From Schistosoma haematobium (lineage: Eukaryota; Platyhelminthes; Trematoda; Strigeidida; Schistosomatidae): a stretch of 64,000 nt of DNA. How positions within the stretch are numbered: the first letter of the stretch is position 1; every line of letters begins with the position of its first letter. Below are positions 42,301 through 54,610 of this stretch, piece after piece. Under the pieces are notes generated by a model. It was given only the letters and a program-made list of their open reading frames with translations. It was not told the DNA's origin and did no database searches. The stretch is from the NCBI RefSeq assembly GCF_000699445.3, contig NC_067202.1:12181924-12245923 (forward strand), given 5' to 3'. The position numbers and the translations under genes were made by a program.

Positions 42301-42869
42301 AACTGTTTAACTATGTGAACATTATCCAGATTATGTAAGAGATGAATATCAGAACACTAAAGAATAATAAAAAGGTTAGGGATAGGGTTGAAAAAAAACT
42401 AACAAAAATTATTGAACAAATATCTAATAACCATGGAAGGGAAAGGTTAACCTTGATACGATAGGCTGACTCGTTGAACTTTGAGGCTAGATTCGCGTGA
42501 GTTCGAAGTGAAACTAACTGCCTTTGGTAGAGAGACGAAGACTATTCTGTCACCTGATTGGTTAACAAGCAAAAGAGAGGAGATGAGCCAACTGGAGCAC
42601 TACTCGATTGATTCCAATTCAGATTATGGTAAAAAGACACAAATAAATAGATGACAATCATGTCCAAGACTAGGCATTAAGGTAGTAAAATACAGTACTA
42701 AAGATTACGTTTAAATTACAATAGCTTTGGCAGTAAATCATACATCAAACGAAAGCTTATGGTTTGCAGTATAAACTAAGGACAAAAATAAGTGTTATTA
42801 TTTCACAAGCTTTGAATTAAGTGAAATAGCGTCCTCAAAAATAGCTTTCATAGTTCAATTATAGGACTC

Positions 42870-42985
42870 ATCGTCAGCACTCATTCACGAACACCACTCC
42901 GAAATCGAACCTGGGTGAACACTTAAACTCTAGACCATTTAGTCGGCGTTTAAAGCTACTGATGTTTAACTTCAATCAACTCTGG
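42870..42985 (-). repeat. Beta SINE head, decayed
   Basis: Reverse-strand remnant of the pol III part: CGAACCTGGGTG, CTAGACCATTTAGTCGG, TTAACTTCAATCAACTC, in the order seen in the copy at 53290-53650. Confidence 0.45.
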
Positions 42986-43114
42986 ATATTGCACAATGCC
43001 CTCCAGTTATAGGAATTCCAGTGGGGCTACATAACGTGTTCATTTCGACTCAAAGCTGATTAATTTCATTTTTAATTGAAGCCAACTTTCATTACTTATG
43101 GTGTAAACAGATTT

Positions 43115-43250
43115 ATTTTATTTATTGATTTATTTGAACACATAAATATTGGTACAAATGGGCACCGAATACATATGCACCACAAAAGCCACTTGATTCG
43201 TGTGTGGGCTGTGATACTGCTCGGGTGCCCAGACCGAAACAGGTTACCGG
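43115..43250 (-). mobile_element. Delta retroposon, tail-end fragment
   Basis: Tail side only: TTTATTGATTTATTTG, ATATTGGTACAAA, CGGGTGCCCAGACCG, then it stops abruptly at AAACAGGTTACC. Confidence 0.65.
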
Positions 43251-43454
43251 TTACCAATTACAGAATTTTTCTTGAGATATCATTTGTTTCAGACATTAGA
43301 ATCTATGATTGATAATGTCTTTCCTTCCTAATCGAATTTTAGCTTCAGATTACTAAACAAATAATAACTCCAAAATCTACTAGCAAGATTTCCTGAATGT
43401 CTCAGAATGTTTATTCAGTCAATCACATATTCAAAATTAGACATTAACACCGTT

Positions 43455-43645
43455 GGATATCGGCTGATTGGTCTAGAGTCTAAGCATTCGCGCACTAGAC
43501 CGATAAGTTCTGGGTTCGAACCTCACCGGATTGGGTCGTGAATGAACACTACTGACGAGTCTCACACTAGAAAGAAACAGCCATCCAATGCTTCCAGGTT
43601 TTCCATGATGGTCTAGCTTCAATTGACTCATGAATTCAACTGTAA
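43455..43645 (+). mobile_element. Beta SINE, nearly full length
   Basis: A box-like GGCTGATTGGTCTAG, B box GGGTTCGAACCTC, hammerhead remnant (CTGACGA, stem II, GAAA) and the conserved end GGTCTAGCTTCAATTGACTC. Stem I (CACTA/CAATG) and stem III no longer pair, so cleavage is unlikely. Confidence 0.65.
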
Positions 43646-44107
43646 AATTACAAATTTGTTGAAAACCGGTCCCTTCAGTGATTTTTTGTTTGAATTTCAT
43701 AAATAAGTAATATATTTGTGCAGCTTGTTTTTACATCCATCCAAAGTAAAAACACTTTAGGTCAAACTGTTAAGTGAAATTTCGAAATGATATCGACATT
43801 TATTTCTATAAACACATTTTACTTTTGAGGTTTTGACAATTAAAGTTCAACAAACGGTTATTTCATTCATACAAAGTCAAATCTATTCAATGTTGAAATT
43901 ATTTTGATAGTCAAACTAGATAGCTATCATTCTTAGTTTCATCTAATGTTTCCATTATAATCTTGGTCGGGTTCTATGCAATTATCGTAACTTGTGGTTG
44001 GGAACTTTGGGTGATATGATGTAGGTGTATACACTTTTCATCTCCCGTTAAAACGTAAAATTAAAATTAATTTATACATTACTTTGTACGAAATCATTCT
44101 TTCTCCC

Positions 44108-44590
44108 GCCTTTAAATGCCCTGGTACACCGAGGATGGGAAGAGTTAACTCTCCCTCTCCGAATGCTCTCGAATGGTCACGCGTATACATCCACTATCAG
44201 GGAAAGTCCTACTCACTTCCTCGCATCAGGGGTGTTGTTTATGAGATTGAGAGGACGAAAACTGAATGTTTGGCGCTTTAACCGGGTTGGTGGACACGGA
44301 GGGTCCACCTAAGGGTGTTAGAAAACCCTGGTTTTAAATCGACAGTGCATATAGGCTCCAGTATCCTCAAGGAACACATAACATATGAACCAATTATTAG
44401 TCACCGGCTACCATGAGATTGCATCTCCTGATGTTTCTCCACTGCCTTGTGGATTAGACCTTTAGATCGAAGGCTTCGGGTGTGCCCTCCCTCCCTAAGT
44501 TTGGGCATCCATGCAGTATCCTAGCCCTCACATAAATTGAATGAATATCTATTTAGTGTCTCCTTGTACCAATATTTATATGTTCAAACA
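44108..44590 (+). mobile_element. Delta retroposon, near-complete + copy
   Basis: Starts AAATGCCCTGGTACACCG and continues through CACGCGTATACATCC, GCGCTTTAACCGGGTTGG and GGACTGC-like blocks to ACCAATATTTATATGTTC. One of the best copies for building a consensus. Confidence 0.7.
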
Positions 44591-45017
44591 AAATCGATAA
44601 TAAAATAAATTGTTTCTCCCTCTATCATGTCCTTATATGTAATCTTTATTTGTATATATTACTACCGGTAAAGTAATTTACTTTATGAATTCGGTGTTCA
44701 TTTTATTGTGCTAATGAATTATGGCAACTTGAACCGATGCATATATGTGTCTCTAGTATTACATTGTTGATAACTGACTGACTGACATTATAATCTTAAG
44801 AATTCATTTGTTCATTTATTTCTGTTTACAGTCTAGTCTCTTAACAGTTATATATGAAATGATAAACAATACAAAAAAAAACTTGAAAAAGATTAAAGAC
44901 CATTGAAACACAAAATACAAGTCAATACTTTTGCATAACAACTTCAATAAACAACAATTAATGGAAATTACGCAATGGTTTATTCTTAATCAAAAACATT
45001 GTTGTTACATTGTAATT

Positions 45018-45555
45018 ATTATTTATTTATTTGTTTGAACACAAAAATATTGGTACAAAGGGGAACCGAATACATATGTGTCAAACAAGTCACATGATTT
45101 GTGTGTGGGCTGGGATACTACCCGGGTAGTCAGATGGAAGCAGGTGGTTTTCACATAGGGTTCCATATCCGAAGCATTCGACCTAAAGGTATGATCCATA
45201 AGGTAGTGGAGCAATGTAAGGAGATGCAGTCCCATGATAGCTAATGACCAACATTTGATTCATACTCCAATTGTTCCCTTAGGATCCTGGAACTCTTGTG
45301 CACCATTGGTTTGGAATCAGCATTTTCAAACTTCCTTAGATTGGTCCTTCATATCCTTCATCTTGGTTAAAGCGACGGATATTCGTATTTCGTCCTCATA
45401 TTTTCATAAATAACAGTAATGCCACGAGAAGGTAGTGAGTAGGGCTTCTCTGTCAGTAGCTGTATGTATGTGGCAATGTGAGAGCATTTGAAGAGAGAGA
45501 GAGATAGAGCTGACTCTCCTCACCCTTAACCGTACTAGGGCATTTTGGGGCACAT
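45018..45555 (-). mobile_element. Delta retroposon, complete - copy
   Basis: Tail TTATTTATTTATTTG at the left, then ATATTGGTACAAAGG and the full unit to GGGCATTTTGGGGCACA. Contains a GAGAGA expansion near 45498. Confidence 0.7.
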
Positions 45556-45884
45556 TGTAATTGGTTGAATAATCACTATTTCTAACAATAAGAAATTCTT
45601 AATTGGAATTGGAATTACAAAATGTTAATTTATTTGAAATATTTATATAGCAAATTGGATAGAAAAAGAATTTGGTAACTATCAATGTCATTGATACAGT
45701 TAACTATAGTACAGTTGTACATACAATGTCTCTCTCAAAAAAACTTGCTTAGTTCAAATCACTGACACTTTTCAAATAATATGATTTTTTAAACACAAAG
45801 GGGCAGCAGAAACATATGCGCCATACAATAACAATGAGGATGTGAACAGATAGAGAATGTAAAGTGGGTATATGACTCGTCAGT

Positions 45885-45990
45885 TGAATGTACTTGCACC
45901 TAAGAGTTGATGTTCACTTGAACACTTGAACTCAGTTACGTTCGTTTCAAACGCTATCGAGTTATCCATTTAGCTACTGAGGTGAAGAAT
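45885..45990 (-). repeat. Alpha SINE fragment
   Basis: Reverse-strand GACTCGTCAGTTGAATGTAC, GTTGATGTTCACTTG and GTTATCCATTTAGCTACTGA are the hammerhead 5' strand and tRNA-like head of the alpha family. Confidence 0.5.
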
Positions 45991-46029
45991 AATTTCACTT
46001 GATATTGCTAACTTGTATTTTCTCATTAT

Positions 46030-46220
46030 TATTTAAGGTTGCAATAGGTCAGTGATTTATTGGCATATGTGCATCTTGTACTGAGTTCGAGTCCCAAAGT
46101 GAACATCAACTCTCAAATGCATGTACATCCAGCTGACGAATCCCAAATTGGACCAAACGTGCGTCACACTGGATTCCAATGCTAGCCATTATCCATCTTT
46201 GTATATAATGCTTGTGAATT
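46030..46220 (+). mobile_element. Alpha SINE
   Basis: GAGTTCGAGTCCC (B box) then the body with CTGACGA at 46132-46138 and stem II TCC/GGA. CCAAAC replaces CGAAAC, so the GAAA box is broken and no cleavage is expected. Confidence 0.6.
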
Positions 46221-46786
46221 AAGGCAATATCGATACAGTCCGCATAGTATGCACATATTCCAACAAGTGACTGATCAATTTCAGTTTTAAATAACAATAG
46301 GGAGATACAAGTTAATGTAAAATAACACCAAATGAATGTATACCATAATTAATCTTACATGGAAAAAGAATATGAAGATACATGGAATAGGAATTCATTG
46401 ATTTAACACATTTATGAACAACTATGATGGAACAAGTTCATCCAAATAATTTAAGCGTAGACATATACACCTACATGTATCATTTCTATGTAAAGTCATA
46501 CATGTATATACATTTGTTTCTATGCCCTTCACATGCATACACATAAATGTCCACATATACAAATGTAAAACTTCATAGGTAGCATATAGAAAATCCTGAA
46601 ACATATCAAGTACCCAAAATTCTCCCATTTTAGATGACTAATATAATTTGTTCAATACAGAAAAGAAAAGAATTATGGATGGATCAATGTAAGGTATACA
46701 GTGTAAAGAATAATTTTTTTTTATTATATTCATTGTCTATCTTGAAATGTAAGCAGATTTAAGATGTGTGCTACTGATATCGATAG

Positions 46787-47040
46787 ATATAAGTAGTATG
46801 TATGTATCACCAATCAAAAGTGAAATGTCTGACAGCAGAAGGTTAAAAAGATCAAAGAAATGAGAATGAGAACATAGAATGATTAGACCATAAAGAGGAA
46901 GAATTTGAAGTAAATCCAACGTTTCGCCTGGTAATCTGGTCCAAGCTTTTTCAAGGGAAATATAATAGAATGATTAGTGTGGAAGCAATAGAACAATGAA
47001 GTCTGAGATGATTGATTGACATTTTGTAAATGAAGTATAT
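46787..47040 (+). repeat. Dispersed repeat eta, copy 1
   Basis: TAAGTAGTATGTATGTATCA, AGTGAAATGTCTGACAGCAG, AAGGTTAAAAAGATCAAAG and CAATAGAACAATGAAGTCTG recur at 62240-62370 and in part at 48590-48720. Function and family unknown. Confidence 0.55.
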
Positions 47041-47469
47041 ACTGTATGATTCTTGGATTTTACTGAGATCTTCTGTAATTTTATGCTCAAATACATTCTC
47101 GTTCACTAGAGATTGACGATCATTAATTAATGACTATACCAGAACATAACAGCTATTCATAACTTTAATGTTGATTCATTTCGATTCACAGACTGTGAAG
47201 CTGGTTGAGAACATAAATTCATTCAAGATTACAAATGTACTTTGCTCATGAGTCCCAACTAGTACAAAACTTAGGTTTTGAAGTTTTATACAGATTATCT
47301 CAGATAACTGTCTACAGTTTCAATATTTCTAATGGTTCTTTATATAATTATATATGATATATTGCCCACTAATAATAATGATTTTATTTAGGGAGCAAGT
47401 TTCACAAATGTAAATTCGTAAAAAAATACTTCAAGGATAATCATAATGATCATCATTATGTGATTATAA

Positions 47470-47800
47470 TCATGATATGCTCACTAGTCACTGTCTCTAA
47501 AAGTTATTTCCTGGGGTTCTAGTGAGAAGCAGTGACCAGTGGAGTTCATCCGGTTCTCTTGTAAGATAGTAACTCACTGAAGACAACGGTGGACGATGGC
47601 TCAATTTCGTGGATTAGTTAAAGTTAGACATTTAAGCTTTCGAGCGCGTGACTGTTAGGTCCTGGGTTCGAACCTCACGAGGCAGGATCGTGGATACACA
47701 CTGCTGAGGAGTCTCATACTAGGATTAAATGGCCGTCAAGTGCTTCCAGGTTTCCCATGGTGGTCTAGCTTCAATTGGCTCATGAAGTTAATTATTAAAT
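47470..47800 (+). mobile_element. Beta SINE, long form with upstream block
   Basis: Upstream block (TTCTAGTGAGAAGCAGTGAC, AACTCACTGAAGACAACGG), then B box GGGTTCGAACCTC, GCTGAGGAGTCTC, GATTAAATGGCCG and the end GGTCTAGCTTCAATTGGC. GAAA is changed to TAAA, so it is inactive. The same upstream block occurs reversed at 53490-53650 and 57490-57670. Confidence 0.65.
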
Positions 47801-48589
47801 TACTATAATATCCACAAAACCCCTTTCTGAAAATAAATACAAATTGTGATATTGATACACTTAGCCGATATCATATGGTAAGTGAAAGAAACTAAGAGTT
47901 ACTCACTTATCATCAAGATCTGGTTTAATTTATTAAGGAAACTGATATAAGCTATTAGTTGATAATATGACTTGATATTTTAATAAAGAGATATATACAT
48001 TTATGGATGAATTGTGTACATATATTTTCAGTTGGTCAAAATACCCTTCTTACTCACTTTTGGCTATCTCACACAAGTAGCTGGCTTGGGTCCTCAGAAG
48101 ATAACACATATTCCTACTTTAAGCGTTTTGAGAATGTGTTGTTTATGAATATAAGTCATTGACTGGTTTTAGCTAGATAAATATTAAAACCAAACGTTTC
48201 GTTCTAATATAAGGTATTTGTAACAGTGTGAACTTCTTTGAAGATGGAACACAATAAACCTAACTGTCTCAATTATTGGATTATCTTCAGAACGCAGGTG
48301 TTGGGATGCAGTATTTTACAGATCCAGCCTGAAATAGTTCCCTTTTTGATATTGTATTATATTTCTTACTTCATTCACTTTAATTAGTAATGTTGGGCAA
48401 CTACCATGGATTTCCACCGGTGATAAATGTAACATACCTAACACGATTGAACTCTATTCGTCATGGCTTCTTATAGTGTCTCGTTCTTCACTAGATCCGA
48501 GCGTTTTTGGTTCCATATGTGCACCAAGAATAACACACCAGGATGAAATAGCTGCTTAATGTGGTGTATACTACTTATGTCTGTTGACA

Positions 48590-48790
48590 TAAGTAGTATG
48601 TGATATTAACAAGAAGTGGAATGCCTGGCAGCAGAAGACTGAGAAGATCGAATTTAAGAGAATGGGAATGTAAACAAAGAGTAATTATAGTGTTAACGAA
48701 GGAACAATGGAATTTAAGACAATTATTGGACGATTTGAAACTGAAGAATTCAATAAATGGTTATTCACAATTTACGAAAGAACTTTACAC
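48590..48790 (+). repeat. Dispersed repeat eta, copy 2 (partial)
   Basis: TAAGTAGTATGTGATATTA, GGAATGCCTGGCAGCAGAAG and GAGAAGATCGAATTTAAG match the eta unit. It lies beside the reverse transcriptase remnant that follows. Confidence 0.45.
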
Positions 48791-48884
48791 TTTTACATTG
48801 AATCATGAACTAGTTGTCTTATTTCTGAGTTCTAGTTCACTAAATACCTTAGTGATACTTAGTAATTACCTACTTACTTACTTA

Positions 48885-49565
48885 CGTCTGTTACACCCAA
48901 AGGGGCATAGGCCACCGACCAACATTCTCCAACCCACTCTGTCCACGGCCTTCCTTTCTAGTCCTATCCAATTGTTGTTTATTCTTCTCATTTCTGTCTT
49001 CACTTGTTGGCATAGTGTGTCCTTTGGTCCTCCTCTTTTCCTTTGGCCTAGTGGATTCCATGGAAGGACTTGCCTTGTGACTTGCCTTGGTTGCTCTTCT
49101 CAATGTGTGTCCTATCCACTTCCAGCGCTTCTTCCTGATTTCTTCCTCCTCTTGAATCTGGTTTGTTATCTCCCACAGTTGGTTGTTGCTGATAGTGTCT
49201 GGCCAAAGGATTTTGCGTAGACAACTTTTAATGAACATTTGTATCTTCTGGATGATGTCTTTTGTAGTCCTCCAAGTTTCATCCCATACAGTAGAACTGT
49301 GTCGACATTTGTATTGAAAATTCTGACTTTGGTGTTGGCTTGAGGACAGTTGTTTTGAGTTTCAGATATCCTTCAGTTTTAAATATACTGCTCTTGCTTT
49401 GCCGATCCGCCTCTTCACATCTGCATCAAATCCACTATGTTCATCAATGATGTTGCTTAGATATGTAAAGGATTTTACATTTTCCAAATCTTCTCCGTTA
49501 AACGTGATTCGATTGTTGCATACTGTGTTATATCAGAGACTGTTTCTTTTCCCTTTGTGTATGTT
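48885..49565 (-). pseudogene. RTE-like reverse transcriptase 3' fragment
   Basis: - strand reading gives KSFTYLSNIIDEHSGFDADV and KRRIGKARAVYLKLKD, then after frameshifts [18 protein letters not shown] and [12 protein letters not shown], the conserved thumb/C-terminal order of schistosome RTE-like elements. At least two frame breaks; ends at [10 protein letters not shown] near 48891. The long + strand ORF over 48600-49220 is its antisense shadow. Confidence 0.8.
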
Positions 49566-50092
49566 TATATACTTAGTACTTATTTTAAATAAAATAATAA
49601 AACGTGTATAAAATACAAAAAGAAAATTTCTTTTTGTCCTAGTAACACAATCAGCTGATTTCAAATATTCCACACACAAAAAAATGTCAATAAAATTTCA
49701 TTAAGAAAAACAAAACAAAAAGAAGACGAAAGAAAGAAAAAGAAAAAGAAAGAAAGTGGTGTTGTTAGTAAAGTCAATTTAAGTGAAAAGGTTTTAACTT
49801 TAACTAGAAAGGAAACATAAACATTAATAATTAATAGACAAAATAGTAACTAATCACATATACATAAACAATTTGTGTACATGTAAAACTATAGATATAG
49901 ACATAATACACATGATTGTCATATGATATCATTTATATTATAAAACAACATGGAATGTATAGGTGAATACATAGTGAATAAGTATTAGGTTAGTGAATAG
50001 AATCATGTGATTACATAATAACAATTGAAGAATTAAAATTGTGTAATAGAAATAGTCAGTATTGTCCATAAATCTCAGTAGTATTCTAAGTC

Positions 50093-50576
<484 letters not shown>

Positions 50577-50654
50577 TAGCAGCATTGTCTCAAGGTTATG
50601 AGTGAAATTCAGAATCTATGTTTGATCTTATTATGGGACATATCAACTTGTTTT

Positions 50655-51145
50655 ATACATTTGAAAATAGAAATATTGGTATAAGGGGGCAACAAATAGA
50701 TATATGCAACACTTCGTCATTCGATTTGTGTGAAGACTAGAATAATGTCCTGGTGCCCAAACCGAAACCGTTGGTTTTCATACTAGACCACTCCTAGAGT
50801 CTTTGACCTGAAGGTCTGATTCACAAGACAGTGGAGCAACGTTAGGTGATGCAGTTTCACGGTAGCTAATGACGATCAATCGGTTCATACGTTATTTGTC
50901 TTTTCAGGATCCTTGAGCTTATATGCACCACTAGTTCGGAGTAGCGGTTTTCCAACTACTCTAGGTAAATCCTCAGTATTCACCAACCTTGATAAAGCAG
51001 CGGACACTCTCATTTTCGTCAACCCAGAATGCAGTGAGTAGGACGTCGCTGACAGTTGCTGTATTTGCGTGACCACACGGGACTACTTCGACGGAGAGTT
51101 AACTCACCCCAGCCTCGATCGTACCAGGGCACTTTAGAAGACAAC
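50655..51145 (-). mobile_element. Delta retroposon next to the GTTA array
   Basis: Starts 80 bp after the tetranucleotide array: ATATTGGTATAAGGGGGC, GGTGCCCAAACCGAAACC, and ends CGTACCAGGGCACTTT. Moderately diverged. Confidence 0.65.
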
Positions 51146-51255
51146 TCATCAGTTGGATGTAGCTGTATTACACAATTGATTCTTATACTGAAATTCTAAG
51201 GGATTACATACCGCTTCAAATCCAAATACGTTATCCACTAAGTTACCGAGTCCAC
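51120..51255 (-). repeat. Alpha SINE head fragment
   Basis: Reverse-strand CCGCTTCAAATCCAAATACG, GTTATCCACTAAGTTACCGA correspond to the tRNA-like head of alpha copies. Confidence 0.45.
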
Positions 51256-51429
51256 TTACCTAATGGTTTGTTCTGTGGTTGTAAAGACATTAGGAATCGT
51301 TTGGATTATCCCGTTGTTGATAATAAGAACTACAATTGATTAGTCTTTATTACCATACAAGAATTGTGAGCTGATGAATTATATATTACTTTTCATTAAA
51401 CTGAAAGTGTTCAGATTTCATTATAAGCA

Positions 51430-51600
51430 AAAATGGATAGTGGCTAGCAGTGGAATCAGGTTTCACGCGCGTTTCCTCCTATTTAGGACTCGTCAACTGG
51501 ATGTACATGCATCTCAGATTTGTTGATGTTCACGCTAGGACTCGGACCCAGTACTACTCGCTTCGCGTTAAAGTTAAAGTGTGTCACAAAGTGGAACAGT
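51430..51600 (-). mobile_element. Alpha SINE
   Basis: Reverse-strand body GGATAGTGGCTAGCAGTGG, CGCGCGTTTCCTCC, GACTCGTCAACTGG. On the - strand the core reads TTGACGA, with the conserved C changed to T, and stem II lost its outer pair, so activity is unlikely. Confidence 0.6.
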
Positions 51601-52149
51601 CGTTCACATTCATCAATGATAAACCCTTGAAAATTGTTAACTATCAGAAAATTCTATTATTCACAATTTTATTATATCTATTCGTAGATACTAATTTCTC
51701 GTACGAAATTTTCTATCATTAATAGACACACTGTTCCTATTTGTTATTCACTCTATTGATATACTTAATTGATAATTTTTGAATTTCAAGATTAATGTAA
51801 ATACAAATACTCTCAGTCACTAACCGGTGATTTTCATCCTTAAGGAGAATAATAAGTGATTATGTCATGTATTGATCTTGGTAAAAGAGGACAAGTGTTA
51901 CCTCCCAGTATAAGTCATCTTATCAATCCATATCCATATCCCTACCATCGGAGATTGAATCCAGAACCTTCAGCTCTAATTGTCAGTGCTTAACTTTTAT
52001 ACCATTCTCTCAGCATTTAATTGTTTGTATGTCTATCTTTAATCAGTTACCCATGTTAGTCAATCATTTCTTATTTATTTATGAATAACTGAATCATATT
52101 CAGTATGATCGAATTTCATTGATCACATTAGAATTTCGGACATTGTCTA

Positions 52150-52290
52150 CTAATTTCATTCCTAGTGTGGTTTTGGATGTAGACTACTATTGCGGAGTTC
52201 AATATGAAAATGAAACATCTATCCAGTGGTTTCGGATTTTCAATTATGTTTTAACTGAAATCAATCCTTGATTTAAACTATGAACTTCGA
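52150..52290 (+). repeat. Beta SINE body, decayed
   Basis: GATGTAGACTACTATTGCGG, AATGAAACATCTATCCAGTG and TTTCGGATTTTCAATTATG align with the beta hammerhead and end block, heavily mutated. Confidence 0.45.
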
Positions 52291-52689
52291 CCATCTCCAG
52301 TAACCTCTTGTAGAGTGAGGTTAATTAGAGAAAGATTAATCCGGACTTATTTTTTTATCATTAATTCACATTTTTATAATGATTCACTCTTCTTAAGTGA
52401 AACCCTTTTAAAAAAATGCACATACTTCACCTCATAAATATAAGGTAGAGTTCAGGACACTTATCGATCAGTCGATGGATAATACTAATTCATCGTCAAA
52501 CTGATACATGTCATTGATTATTTATTTAATTATGTTTGTTTTTTTGTAATCGATTTCGACAACATTTACAAGCTGAACTCATGATTATCTCAGTTGAAGT
52601 TTTCAAACTGCATATAAATACCTTGGAAGTAATTTACTATACCAGTAGATAAACAATCGAAATTTCTGTCAATATCAACTAAGTATATA

Positions 52690-52800
52690 ATAAAGACGGA
52701 TAGTGATTATCAGTGGAATCCAGTTTGATGAGCGTTTCGTCCTATTTAGGATTCGTCAGCTGGATGTACTTTCATACGAAGTGAATTTAAACTTCACCAC
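52690..52800 (-). mobile_element. Alpha SINE body, head-to-head with the next copy
   Basis: On the - strand: CATCCAG, CTGACGA, stem II TCC/GGA around TAAATA, GAAA, then CTGGATTCCACTG. Core boxes are intact but stem III (CGC/TCA) no longer pairs. It faces the + copy at 52825, only about 30 bp away. Confidence 0.6.
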
Positions 52801-52824
52801 ATTACACAAGCAAGTCGTTATCAG

Positions 52825-53000
52825 GACTCAATAGCTAAGCGGATAGTGCGATGGCGTCTGAAGCAACCGGTGTTGGGTTCGAGCCCTGTATTGAATATCA
52901 ACTGTTTGATGCAAGTACATCTAGCTGACGAGTCCTAAATAAGACGAAACGCGCGTCGAACTGGATTCCAATGTTAGTCACTATCCATCTTTGCTTATAA
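52825..53000 (+). mobile_element. Alpha SINE with near-intact hammerhead
   Basis: A box-like ATAGCTAAGCGG and B box GGGTTCGAGCCC, then CTGACGA (52925-52931), stem II GTC..GAC with one mismatch, GAAA (52946-52949), stem III CGC/GCG, GTC cleavage site (52955-52957) and stem I CTAG/CTGG. Best alpha candidate in the window. Confidence 0.65.
52915..52975 (+). ncRNA. Hammerhead ribozyme, alpha (Sm-alpha) family
   Basis: All conserved core boxes are present (CTGACGA, GAAA, GTC). Stem II has a C-A mismatch and stem III only three pairs. This follows the known schistosome satellite hammerhead layout. Activity is plausible but weaker than for the family consensus. Confidence 0.55.
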
Positions 53001-53284
53001 AGCTTGTGACTCAAGATGCAGGATACACATATGTCAATAAGAGACTGATCAATTGCAGTCCTACACAACAATGGGAAGATTCAAGTAAACAATACGAAGT
53101 GAATTTATGTATATAACTGTCGTATAATTGTGTAATGTAATGATATTCAAATCGAATTTCACTTGGGCCTTCATGACTGCTAATTGGCTAAATCTTACCT
53201 CATTTTGTTTTTTTTTCTATATAATTGATCATTGTTGATTGAATGTTTACCTCAAATTCATTGTCCCCTAACGAACATTTAACT

Positions 53285-53655
53285 ATGAAATTATCACAGA
53301 TTGAAATCATGAGTCAATTGAAGCTAGACCACTAATGAAAAACCTGGAAGCACTGGACGGCCGTTTCGTCCTAGTATGGGACTCTTCAGCAGTGCGCATC
53401 CACGATCCCGCCCCCAGCGTGATTCGAACCCAGAACCTACCAGTCTCGCGTCAGGCGCTTAACCAACTAAACCACTGAGCCGGCATCCAACGGTGTTAAT
53501 GTCTAGCTTCAACCCATCCACAGAGTCGCGCCATCGTACACCATTGTCTTCAGTGAGCTGATATCTCACAACAGACCTGGTTGAACTCCACTAGTAACGA
53601 CTTCTCACTAGAACTCCAGGAGTATCTCTTGAAGTCAGTACTAGTGAGCAGATGA
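53285..53655 (-). mobile_element. Beta SINE, full length with intact pol III boxes and hammerhead
   Basis: Read on the - strand: upstream block, GCCGGCTCAGTGG (A box), GGGTTCGAATCAC (B box), GGGCGGGATCGTGGATGCG, the hammerhead (53351-53394), TTCCAGG and the end block CTCATGATTTCAATCTG. The most complete beta copy here and a good reference for the family. Confidence 0.75.
53351..53394 (-). ncRNA. Hammerhead ribozyme, beta family, intact
   Basis: On the - strand: stem I CACTG, CTGAAGA, stem II GTCC/GGAC with a 7-nt loop, GAAA, stem III palindrome CGGCCG, cleavage after TC, stem I CAGTG. Every invariant base and helix is in place in 44 nt. Confidence 0.72.
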
Positions 53656-53663
53656 TTATTATC

Positions 53664-53852
53664 AGAAGGGGTTTGTAGAGATTTTAGAAATTTCACAGAT
53701 TGAAATCATGAGTCAATTGATGCGCACTGCTGAGGAGTCCAACAATGGGACGAAACGGCCTTCCAATGCTCCCAGATTTTCCATGGTGCTCTAGTTCAAT
53801 TGAATCATGATTTCAATCTGTGAAATTTCTAAAATCTCCACAAACCCCTTCT
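53664..53852. repeat. 57-bp inverted repeat enclosing a hammerhead
   Basis: Arms 53664-53720 and 53796-53852 are reverse complements with two mismatches in 57 bp. Both arms are the 3' end block of the beta SINE. The 75-nt loop holds a beta hammerhead copy (CTGAGGA 53730-53736, GAAA 53752-53755) whose stems I and III each carry a mismatch. Confidence 0.85.
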
Positions 53853-54479
53853 GATGAAATTATCAGTAGAATGTGTTCAGAATAATGATTTTTATGAAAC
53901 TGACATCATCGTATATTTAATGTGTGAAAATATAACATAAGTGATTGTTCAAATTGGAATGGAAATTGAAATGCTTCCTTTCTGTATTAATAACTTGTAT
54001 TTTACTCTATACTATTTTATACCATTACATCATATTTCCTATCTAACGTATTATGAGCATGTTAATGAAAAGTGTTTAATCTACTTGAACTACTTATAAG
54101 TAGTAAATAAAGAAGCTTAATAAACAAATCAACTTTAGGAATGTTCAAATCAATATAATAGCTACAAATGTTTAAAAAAAAATGTCCTCGACTAGTTTCA
54201 GTGGGAGACTGTCGAGTATTGTTTAACATATTGACTTAACCTATGATAAAAACTAATTTTTTTATTCCAAGTACCAATGAGTGTAGTACAAGTCGTTATA
54301 GCTATGCGCGTTTTAAGATTCCAACTGCGGTAATCAAACTCAGAACATTCTGTTTAGCGTGCAAATACTTAACCCCTAAAACACTGACTCAGCATTCAAC
54401 ATTGTTAATGTCTAACTTCAATCAATTCATGGTCTTGCACAACCCTTCATCCATTCCCTGGTGTAGAAATCTGTCTTAT

Positions 54480-54610
54480 ACCTGACGAGCGTTCAAGAGA
54501 GATCAAAAGGTTCTGTGCTCAAGTCATAAATATGGGATCGTGAATTCACATTGCTAAGAAATTTTGTACAAGGACATTGTAGCCGTCCATTGTTTCCAGG
54601 TTATTAAAGG
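54480..54610 (+). repeat. Beta SINE body, decayed
   Basis: GGGATCGTGAATTCACATTG, CTAAGAAATTTTG, GTAGCCGTCCATTG and TTCCAGGTTATT follow the beta order with a broken core. Confidence 0.45.

Noticed and set aside
48600..49220. 206-residue + strand ORF
   Set aside because: Its 3' two thirds are the antisense reading of the RTE-like remnant at 48885-49565 and its start is repeat eta; no protein family is visible.
52827..52900. tRNA gene candidates from A/B-box matches (also 29071, 43460, 47640, 53420)
   Set aside because: They lack paired acceptor stems and a full cloverleaf, and each is joined to a SINE body, so they are SINE heads and not tRNA genes.
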